Shown here one piece after another: positions 41,855 through 49,022 of a DNA stretch of 64,000 nt (its first letter is position 1; each line of letters opens with the position of its first letter). The position numbers and the translations under genes are program-made. Source of the DNA: Sulfopaludibacter sp035606355 (lineage in GTDB: Bacteria > Acidobacteriota > Terriglobia > Bryobacterales > Bryobacteraceae); assembly GCA_035606355.1 (NCBI GenBank), contig DATNFO010000015.1, positions 62,001 through 126,000 of the forward strand. The letters run 5' to 3'. Under the pieces are notes generated by a model. The model worked only from the letters and a program-made list of their open reading frames with translations, made no database searches and was not told the origin of the DNA.

Positions 41855-44800
41855 TCAGAACCGGATGCGCGCCACCAACTGTCCGTTGCGTTGCCCGCCC
41901 AGGTTGCTGGTGGTGCCGATGCTGTAGTAGCCGAAACCGCTGATCGCGCCGGTCGCGTTATTGATCGTAGTCGCCTGCAGCGGGTTGCCCGAGCTCGGGT
42001 TGCCCAGCGTGAGGCGGTTGAACACGTTGAAGAACTCGGCGCGCACGTTCAGACTCACCCGCTCGCGGAACCGGAACGTTCGTCCCAGGTTCATGTTCTC
42101 GTTGACCTGATGCGGCCCGCGATAATCGTTGTAATACCCGGACCCGGGGCTGATCGTTCCCGGCGCCACATCCTGCCACGCCGCCGGATTCAGAATCCGC
42201 TGGTTGATGTTATTCGGATCGATGCAGCGGCAATCGACATTTGTGAGGTAGAGCGGCGCTCCCGGAACGCGAACCATAGGCGTGCCAGATTCAAACGTAT
42301 ACGTGGACCACTTGCTGGCCTGCGATTGCGGCGCCGCAATCAGCCCGCCGCTGGCGTAACGCAGCGTCGCTCCCCACGTCCAGTTGCCCAGCACATTGCG
42401 AAGCAGCTTGTTGGTGCCGAGCTTCGGAGTGGTGTACGTGATCGCATTGACAAAGATGTGCGGATAATCGTTCGAGTCCAGGCCCTTCTGAATAATGCGA
42501 TTGTACGGGTCCGCGTTGATATACCCGCCGATGTTCTCTGTCTTCGAGAACGTATACGCCGAGCTGATGTCCAGGCCGTGCGAAAGACGCCGGATGAACT
42601 TCACCTGCAGCGAATCGTAGAAGCTGTCTCCCTGATTGACGAACTCAGCCGGAAGCGAGCTGTTGTATTCGGGGAAGGGACGCAGCGACTGCGCGACCGT
42701 CGCCGTTGTCGGGAACGTCGGATAGGGAAGCGTGAAGCCCGCATTTTTCGCGGCCGTCGAACCGATGGTGGATGTCAACAGCGTCCGGGTATTCGCATTG
42801 GTGAGGTCCAGCCCGAGCGCTTTCAGCCTCGTGGGCGTGATCGCATTCAGGTTGACGAGGCCGTTGGACGGCTCCCATACGCCGCGGTTGCCGACGTAGG
42901 CCGCTTCGATGGTCATGTTCTTCGACAACTGCCGCTGCAGGGCTACGTTCCACTGATTGATGCGCGCCGGACGCCCGGCGCCCGGATCGTTATACAAACC
43001 GCCCCAAACCGCGGAAAACGTATTCAACTGCCCGGCCACCGTGTTGACGCCCGGGTTCAGATTTAACGTGCTCAGGGTAGCCGGGTTGTACACGATGCCA
43101 TTGGAAAACTGCGACGCAACCAGACCGAAGCTCGGAGCCGAGTTCGATACCGAGTTGTATCCCAGGCCGTTCAGCGAATAGCCGCCGTTGAGGTAGGCCC
43201 AACTGTCTCCGCCGCTGTAGCTGATGCCCCAGCCGGCGCGGATCACGGTCTTGGTATTGAGCTGATATGCCACGGCCAGGCGCGGACCGATCGCCAAATT
43301 GTACGTCTTCGAAAACTCGCAGTTGCAGCGGCCGGCGCCGTACCCTGCGAAGACAAAGCCGCCCGGCAGGTTGCCCGCATTCGGATTGGGAACATTCAAA
43401 CCGACTTCCGACTGCCTGTCGTAGAGTTCCTTACCCAGAGGCACGCGATCCCAGCGAAGCCCCAGTTCGAGAGTCAGCTTGGGCGAAACCTTGAACGAAT
43501 CCTGAAAATACACGCCCTGCGTAATCCGGCGGAGTTGCGTGTCCTTGGCCGGGTTGACCGTAGTGGAGTTGACGTATCCTAGCAGAAAACTGGCGTAGCC
43601 GCTGCCAATGGATCCGCTTGCCGATCCACTCCCTACCGTCTGCGTCCCCAGGAACGGTTGCGCGGTTTGCGCGCCGCTGAAACTGTATACGCCTTGTGCG
43701 CCCTGCAGGTTCTCGTCGCTATAGACGTCCTGCTTGAGCTCGAAGCCGGACTTGAAAGTATGTTTGCCGTGGATCCACGTCCAGCTCCCGGTGATTGATC
43801 CCAGGTCCGTAGTCTGGTGATCGGCCGTGCTCGGGCCGAACCCAAGCGGCTCGCCGCCTTCATTGTTGTAACCCATTCCGGAAAGGGCGGGGAAGCCGAC
43901 GCCCGTGGCGCTGCCTACCAGACCAAGCTGCCCGATGACGTCGTAATCCAACACCGCCGCCGGCGAGCTATCCGGATTGTGGAAGCGATAGAATCCCGCG
44001 CCCAGGTGCGCCAGCATGGTCGGCGAAATCGTGCGGTCCAGATTGAAACGGTATTGGTTGCCGCCCACCGTCTTCGGTCGCGATGCCGTAAGAGGGATCG
44101 GCAATCCATCGGGGAAGGCCACCTGAGCGTTCGACTGATTCGTCCAGAAGAAATTCATCTTCGTCTTCGGCCCGAAATCCTGGTCGATCTTCAGGCTCGG
44201 GATTTGCTGATTCTGAGCGTTGAGCAGATCGGGAGCCCAGTTGAGCGTAGTCTGGTTGCCGATCGGCGCAGGAATCAATGACTGAACCTTGAGCGCCACC
44301 TTATCCATGAGGTTCTGCGGAATCATGTTGTTGGGAAACGCGGTGCGCACCAACCGGCCATTGGCATCGGTGAACGTGCTCCGCGGGTCGAAGATCTGGT
44401 TCTGCAGGTATTGATAGCCGCTGGTGGGGTCCGTCAGCGTGACGGTCGGCCCGGTGCAATTGGTGCTGGTGACATAGAGGCCGCAACTGAAGTCGCCGCT
44501 GCGATACGCCGCGGTGGGTACCGTTCCCGTCTGCGCCCGGGACTGTTGGGTCGTGCCGAACCGCTCCAGATTGAAGAAGAAGAAGGTGTGGTTCTTCCCG
44601 TTATAAACCTTAGGGATCCAGACCGGGCCGCCGACCGTGAAACCGTAGTCGTTCTTGCGGTCTCTATTGCGCAGATGATTGAACGGCTGGTGCGCGTCCA
44701 ATACCTCATTTGCCCACTCTTCGTACACGGAGCCATGAAGCTGGTTAGTGCCGCTCTTGGTCGTGAAATTGTAGAAAGCGCCCATCGCCTGCCCGAATTC

Positions 44801-45535
44801 CGCGGAGAAGTTGGAGGACTGGACGGCAAATTCCGTGATGGCTTCCACCGACGCTCCGGCTTGCGTACTGGTCCAGGCCGTGTCGTTGTTGCTGGTCGAG
44901 TCCTGGCCCTCCAGGTACACCTTGAAATTGCTGCCCGGCAAACCGTTCACTTCGGAGTTCGCCGACGTGCCTGCCACGCCCGGCGCGAGATACGTGAAGC
45001 TCAGCCAGTTGCGTATGCCGCCGCTCACCGATCCACCGCCGCTGAAGTTGATCGGGAGCTCGTTCACCTTATCGCCGCTGACGTTCATGCTCTGTTCGGC
45101 GTTGTCCGTCTTCAGCAGTTCGGCGGCCGCGCTCACGCTCACCGTTTCCGTGGCTGCGCCGAGTTCCAGCTTGACGTCGACCTTGATCGTGGTGTCGAGA
45201 GGAACAGCCACTTCCGTGGTTCTCCACGTCTTGAAGCCCGCCGCCGTTACCGAAATGTTGTACTTGCCAACCGGCACGGACGGGATCGTGAAGGCGCCGG
45301 AAGTGTTGGACGTTGTGTCGAAGGTGCTGCCGTTGGCCACGTTCTGGACATTGATCTTTGCGCCGGCCACTACCGAGGCCGAGGGATCGAACACCGTGCC
45401 CGTGATCGCGCCGCGGTCGCTTTGCGCCGAGGCAGCCCAAGCGAACAGCAAACAGGAAGCTAAAACCGTTAGAAACCGGGCCGGCCCTGACTCCGTACCC
45501 TCAGACGCGTTGCGTTTCACCAAAGTCAAGTTCAT
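41855..45535 (-). CDS. TonB-dependent receptor, Oar-like, with carboxypeptidase-regulatory domain
   Basis: A 1226-residue outer-membrane protein. Domain order: signal peptide (about 20-40, FLTVLASCLLFAWAASAQ), a transthyretin-like CarboxypepD_reg domain (about 42-125, GAITGTVFDPSASVVAGAKINVQN), a plug region (DGLPGSNFKVYLEGQDSTSNND), and a long beta-barrel that ends in VARIRF. This is the acidobacterial counterpart of a SusC-type importer; no SusD-like partner is visible. GGGGGGAG lies just before the ATG at 45535. The palindrome-bearing promoter (45573-45618) and the neighbouring GH35, GH2 and GH53 genes suggest galacto-oligosaccharides as its cargo. Substrate is inference. Confidence 0.9.
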   Translation of the reverse strand: MNLTLVKRNASEGTESGPARFLTVLASCLLFAWAASAQSDRGAITGTVFDPSASVVAGAKINVQNVANGSTFDTTSNTSGAFTIPSVPVGKYNISVTAAGFKTWRTTEVAVPLDTTIKVDVKLELGAATETVSVSAAAELLKTDNAEQSMNVSGDKVNELPINFSGGGSVSGGIRNWLSFTYLAPGVAGTSANSEVNGLPGSNFKVYLEGQDSTSNNDTAWTSTQAGASVEAITEFAVQSSNFSAEFGQAMGAFYNFTTKSGTNQLHGSVYEEWANEVLDAHQPFNHLRNRDRKNDYGFTVGGPVWIPKVYNGKNHTFFFFNLERFGTTQQSRAQTGTVPTAAYRSGDFSCGLYVTSTNCTGPTVTLTDPTSGYQYLQNQIFDPRSTFTDANGRLVRTAFPNNMIPQNLMDKVALKVQSLIPAPIGNQTTLNWAPDLLNAQNQQIPSLKIDQDFGPKTKMNFFWTNQSNAQVAFPDGLPIPLTASRPKTVGGNQYRFNLDRTISPTMLAHLGAGFYRFHNPDSSPAAVLDYDVIGQLGLVGSATGVGFPALSGMGYNNEGGEPLGFGPSTADHQTTDLGSITGSWTWIHGKHTFKSGFELKQDVYSDENLQGAQGVYSFSGAQTAQPFLGTQTVGSGSASGSIGSGYASFLLGYVNSTTVNPAKDTQLRRITQGVYFQDSFKVSPKLTLELGLRWDRVPLGKELYDRQSEVGLNVPNPNAGNLPGGFVFAGYGAGRCNCEFSKTYNLAIGPRLAVAYQLNTKTVIRAGWGISYSGGDSWAYLNGGYSLNGLGYNSVSNSAPSFGLVASQFSNGIVYNPATLSTLNLNPGVNTVAGQLNTFSAVWGGLYNDPGAGRPARINQWNVALQRQLSKNMTIEAAYVGNRGVWEPSNGLVNLNAITPTRLKALGLDLTNANTRTLLTSTIGSTAAKNAGFTLPYPTFPTTATVAQSLRPFPEYNSSLPAEFVNQGDSFYDSLQVKFIRRLSHGLDISSAYTFSKTENIGGYINADPYNRIIQKGLDSNDYPHIFVNAITYTTPKLGTNKLLRNVLGNWTWGATLRYASGGLIAAPQSQASKWSTYTFESGTPMVRVPGAPLYLTNVDCRCIDPNNINQRILNPAAWQDVAPGTISPGSGYYNDYRGPHQVNENMNLGRTFRFRERVSLNVRAEFFNVFNRLTLGNPSSGNPLQATTINNATGAISGFGYYSIGTTSNLGGQRNGQLVARIRF

Positions 45536-45572
45536 AACTCCCCCCTTTTCAACACGGAAATTAATGTGATCG

Positions 45573-45618
45573 ATTCTATGTCTAAAGCCGCAAAAATGAA
45601 ATCCACCTAAAGTAGGAT
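45573..45618 (-). promoter_or_regulatory. Promoter with galactan-locus palindrome, upstream of the TonB receptor
   Basis: ATCCACCTAAAGTAGGAT is at 45601-45618; 22 bases on, toward the receptor, is the -10-like hexamer TAGAAT (45578-45573). The predicted mRNA starts near 45566 and has a leader of about 30 bases with a strong GGGGGGAG ribosome-binding site. Confidence 0.6.
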
Positions 45619-45623
45619 TCCCA

Positions 45624-48038
45624 TCAGGGCCGCAGCTCGGCGAAAGCCTTGTAAACCGGCAGCACACGCACTTCGGTCACCTTCGCCACCTGTCCGCCCG
45701 CTGGAATTGCCGGCCGCGCTTCCTTGGCGATGTAAATGGGAGCGCCGTCCCGGAGCGGTAAGATGACCAGCTCCAGAGTGCCGGCGTCCCGGCCGCGCCG
45801 CCCGATTTCCCATGGCTGTCCTTTGAAGAATTCGTCGGTAACAAGCGCGCCGCCTGCGTAAATACGAGCGATATCGCCTACGTAGGAAATGCGCAGCAGC
45901 GTTTCCTCCACCGATGGCGAATCGATTTTAGGAACCCGAATCGACCAGCGCGCAGCCGCTTGGAACGCGCTCTCATCGGGCACGAGCGCCACTTGCTGGC
46001 CGATGCGCGCGGGCGCAGCCTTGCCCGGCTCGGCGGTTTGCTTGACCTCCGCCTTGATGTCGAGCCGCTGGACGCGCGTCTTGTAACAGTTGAAAATTCC
46101 GTTCGCGCCCGTTTGCGTGAAGTCCGCCGGAGCTTTTTCCGGCGCAGGATATACCGAGAATGCGAGCCCGTCGGGGTCGCTGCTCGCTAGATGTATGCCG
46201 TCGCCCTGGAAATAAACATCGGCTGAGGAGTACACCAGGCGCTCGCGCCCGGCCAGAGGCGCTTTCCACAGATTGCCGGCTTGCTCGCGGGAGAGTACAA
46301 GCACCTGCGTGACGCGATCGCCCCGGCGAATGCGCATCGCCGTGCCCAGCCCGGGCGTAATTCCGTTGACATAAATGCGGCCGTGTTCGCGCACTACTCT
46401 CGCCGATGGAGCCTCAATCGTGATGCCCGGCCCATCGTGGAATGAGAATTCGGGGTCGATACCCGGCCAGGCGAAGAACACCGTTGTGTCCGGGACCTCC
46501 AAATGGCACAGCGGTTGGGCAGTGGCATATTCGAGCGCCACCTCGCCCAGCTTGGATTCGACCGGCCAAAACAGGTACGCGCCCGCTGGCATAACGATCG
46601 GCGTACGCGGAACCGCAATCGCGCCGGAAGCCAGCTTCACCGTTACCTGGAACGCGTTGCGAGCGGGCATCGGCGCATCTTTCTGGTAGTTGTTCACGAA
46701 GATATAGCCGCTCTTCGAATCGCTCCGTACCGCCACGCGCGGCGTCTCGCGATCGAATTTGCCGGCCGGCTGCTTGTCCGCGAAGTACGCGGTCATCGGC
46801 GCCAGCTCGCCGCCGAAATCGTGCAGGAAGAGGTGGAAGCTCTTGAGCACGCGAAACGACGGATGCATCTGTCCGAACTCGCCGAGGGGCGCCTGAAAAT
46901 CGTAGCCCTTCAGCGGTAGATCGTTCCAATATCCCGTGGCCTGCGATTCCTGCAGCGTCGTCAGTTTGCCGTCGGGGTTCGTGCCGCCGTGGAACATATA
47001 GTAGCCGTAGAGAGTCACGCCGGAGCCGAGTTTGGCCACTTCGAGCGCCGCGATATCGTCAGCGCTCATTAACGGACGGCGGTGATATGCCGACGCCATG
47101 CCGCCGGCCATCTCCGCCGTCAGGTATGGATAGTTCGCATAACGCGCATCGGTGTCGGCGCGCTTGGGGCGAAGATGTTCGTCCACCGTTTCGTCTGTGC
47201 GGATGCGCGTGAAGAAGTAATCGGGACTGGGCGGCAGCGGCTGATCGGTGCGGTACCAGAAGCCGTCAGGGTAGCCGCCGAATACCGGGATCACGCCGCG
47301 CTGCGGCACGGCCGCGTCGTCCCATCCGGTAATCGAATAGAACGGCGCGTCCAGGCCGGCCGCCCGCGCCATCTGCTTCAGGTTCAGGATGTGTTCCTCG
47401 CCTTTTCCCGGACCCCGGTCGTGATACTCGTTCTCGATCTGAATCCCGGCGATCGGTCCGCCGTCCTTCCAGAACAGTCCCTTCAGCTGCCGGCCGATCT
47501 CGCCATAGAACCGCGCCACATACTGCAAATAGGCGGGGTCGTTCTGTCGTGTCTTCGATTTCGCCAGCACCCAATCGGGCAATCCGCCATTGCGAACCTC
47601 GCCATGGTCCCAAGGTCCCACCCGCACCCACACATACAATCCGCATCGTCCCGCGAGTTCCACGAAGCGGCGCAGATCCCGACGGCCCGACCAATCGAAC
47701 TGGCCTTCAATCTCCTCGTGGTGAATCCAGAAGACGTAGCTCGAAACGATCGTGATGCCGCCCGCTTTCATCTTGAGCAGTTCACGCTCCCAGTTCTCCG
47801 GTGCGACGCGCGAGTAATGAAACTCGCCCATCACCGGAAACCAGGGCTTGCCGTCAAGCGACAAATAGCGGCTGTTGATGGCGATGGTACGGCCGGAGGG
47901 CGATTTGCCACCCGTCTCGAAGTTCAAAGGCGACGGCGGAGCGGCCACCTTGCTGGCGTCGACCACAATCTGTGCCTGCGCCAACGCCAGACTCAACCCC
48001 GTAAATAGCGTCAGGCGCAGTAGGCAAACACGGATCAT
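45624..48038 (-). CDS. GH35 beta-galactosidase, exported
   Basis: An 804-residue enzyme from the ATG at 48038. The signal peptide (MIRVCLLRLTLFTGLSLALAQA) leads to a GH35 TIM barrel with WFPVMGEFHYSRVAPENWERELLKMKAGGITIV, acid/base Glu204 in GIQIENEYHD and nucleophile Glu309 in YPYLTAEMAGG. Beta-sandwich domains of the family follow. It releases terminal beta-1,3- or beta-1,4-linked galactose. No ribosome-binding site is obvious. A TTG 42 bases upstream is in frame but lies inside the promoter (-10-like TAGACT at 48059-48064). The next gene in the same direction, the TonB receptor, has its own promoter. Confidence 0.9.
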   Translation of the reverse strand: MIRVCLLRLTLFTGLSLALAQAQIVVDASKVAAPPSPLNFETGGKSPSGRTIAINSRYLSLDGKPWFPVMGEFHYSRVAPENWERELLKMKAGGITIVSSYVFWIHHEEIEGQFDWSGRRDLRRFVELAGRCGLYVWVRVGPWDHGEVRNGGLPDWVLAKSKTRQNDPAYLQYVARFYGEIGRQLKGLFWKDGGPIAGIQIENEYHDRGPGKGEEHILNLKQMARAAGLDAPFYSITGWDDAAVPQRGVIPVFGGYPDGFWYRTDQPLPPSPDYFFTRIRTDETVDEHLRPKRADTDARYANYPYLTAEMAGGMASAYHRRPLMSADDIAALEVAKLGSGVTLYGYYMFHGGTNPDGKLTTLQESQATGYWNDLPLKGYDFQAPLGEFGQMHPSFRVLKSFHLFLHDFGGELAPMTAYFADKQPAGKFDRETPRVAVRSDSKSGYIFVNNYQKDAPMPARNAFQVTVKLASGAIAVPRTPIVMPAGAYLFWPVESKLGEVALEYATAQPLCHLEVPDTTVFFAWPGIDPEFSFHDGPGITIEAPSARVVREHGRIYVNGITPGLGTAMRIRRGDRVTQVLVLSREQAGNLWKAPLAGRERLVYSSADVYFQGDGIHLASSDPDGLAFSVYPAPEKAPADFTQTGANGIFNCYKTRVQRLDIKAEVKQTAEPGKAAPARIGQQVALVPDESAFQAAARWSIRVPKIDSPSVEETLLRISYVGDIARIYAGGALVTDEFFKGQPWEIGRRGRDAGTLELVILPLRDGAPIYIAKEARPAIPAGGQVAKVTEVRVLPVYKAFAELRP

Positions 48039-48058
48039 GGGTCGCGACCGAATGCTTG

Positions 48059-48103
48059 AGTCTAGCAGCGAGGCCCGCAACCGCCATCCGACTTAGGTTG
48101 GAC
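48059..48103 (-). promoter_or_regulatory. Promoter with galactan-locus palindrome, upstream of GH35
   Basis: ATCCGACTTAGGTTGGAC is at 48086-48103, followed toward the gene after 21 bases by TAGACT (48064-48059). The predicted transcription start is near 48052, 14 bases before the GH35 ATG. Confidence 0.6.
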
Positions 48104-48302
48104 CGCACTCGCATTCCCGGCACCGTTTACCGCTCCCTCACGGGTTTGTGCAAAAATCCGGCTCCCGTTCTCGTGGCGCTACATTCGCCTTTCGATACAC
48201 CTTTTACCGCTCCCTCACGGTCACGGCTCCGTTAGTAGCATCAAGTGCTTACGGAGCCGTGACCGTAAGGGAGCGGTAAAAGGTGCCGGGGATACGAGTG
48301 CG
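48104..48302. repeat. REP-like repeat cluster, family 2
   Basis: Three copies of a unit with the core TTTACCGCTCCCTCACGG. Copy 1 (48104-48143) and copy 3 (48251-48302, inverted) match over about 40 bases. Copy 2 (48198-48232) and copy 3 form a 35-bp stem with a single mismatch, around an 18-base loop (48233-48250). Such long hairpins stand between genes and may protect or end transcripts. Nothing in them codes. This cluster and the element at 48334-48375 fill most of the gap of about 350 bases between the GH35 and response regulator genes. Confidence 0.75.
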
Positions 48303-48333
48303 TTTGAGGTGCCTCGAAAGGCGAAATCCCGGT

Positions 48334-48375
48334 TTTCTCTGTGCCCTCTCGGCGTCCTCTGTGTCTCTGGGGTTA
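48334..48375. repeat. CTCTGTG-rich short dispersed repeat
   Basis: The stretch contains TTCTCTGTGCCCTCT and CCTCTGTGTCTCTGGGGTT. Similar CTCTGTG-rich intergenic elements are familiar to me from many environmental bacteria, but I cannot confirm copies outside this window. It lies 18 bases downstream of the response regulator stop codon. Confidence 0.4.
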
Positions 48376-48392
48376 ATGCGATGCCGCAACCC

Positions 48393-49022
48393 CTACAAAT
48401 GCTCCAACCCCCGCTGCAGCGCCGCGATCACCGCTTGCGTCCGATCCGTAACCCCGAGCCGTTCCAGGATCACGCTCACGTGGCACTTGACCGTCGCCTC
48501 CGTAATCTTCAGCGCCCCGCCGATATCCTTATTGCTCTTGCCCTGCACCATCAGCGAAAGCACCTCGCGTTCGCGCGGACTTAAATCGGAGTTGGGCGTG
48601 CGCAGCGCCAGGCTCTGTGCCACCGGCGCGGGCAGGAACCGAGTGCCCGCGTGCACTTTGCGCAGCGCATCCACCAGCGTGTCGTGGGACATCGCTTTAA
48701 TCAGGTACCCGGCGGCTCCCGCTTCCAATGCCTGGTGAATGTCCTCGTCCCCTTCATACGTGGTGAGCACTACGCAGCGCGCCGACGCGTCGTCCCGCCG
48801 GATGGTCTTCAGCGCGTCCAGCCCGCTCATGCCCGGCAAACGCAAATCCATCAGAGTCACGTCGGGCTTATGCCGTCGAAACAGTTTCACGGCATCCGAC
48901 CCGTTCTCCGCCTGCGCGCAAACCTTCATGTCGCGCTGTGCGTCAATGATCGCGGCGATCCCCAGGCGCATGATCGGGTGATCTTCCACCACCAGAACCC
49001 CGAATTTTCCAACCGCAGTCAT
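48393..49022 (-). CDS. NarL/LuxR-family response regulator
   Basis: A 209-residue regulator with a receiver domain (about 8-122; acidic pocket in VVEDHP, phosphoacceptor Asp59 in TLMDLRLPG, Lys in YLIKAMS) and a LuxR-type DNA-binding domain (about 145-205; LSPREREVLSLMVQGKSNKDIGGALKITEATVKCHVSVILERLGV). The ATG overlaps the end of the sensor kinase gene by four bases, so the two are made together. Regulators of this type bind inverted repeats as dimers; it is the best candidate in the window for the 18-bp palindrome found in five regions of this locus. That link is inferred from context. Confidence 0.93.
   Translation of the reverse strand: MTAVGKFGVLVVEDHPIMRLGIAAIIDAQRDMKVCAQAENGSDAVKLFRRHKPDVTLMDLRLPGMSGLDALKTIRRDDASARCVVLTTYEGDEDIHQALEAGAAGYLIKAMSHDTLVDALRKVHAGTRFLPAPVAQSLALRTPNSDLSPREREVLSLMVQGKSNKDIGGALKITEATVKCHVSVILERLGVTDRTQAVIAALQRGLEHL

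Noticed and set aside
40811..43066. A 751-codon open frame on the plus strand opposite the TonB receptor and cytochrome genes.
   Set aside because: It is antisense to two well-supported genes, rich in Arg with no family motif, and arises from the codon bias of the opposite strand.
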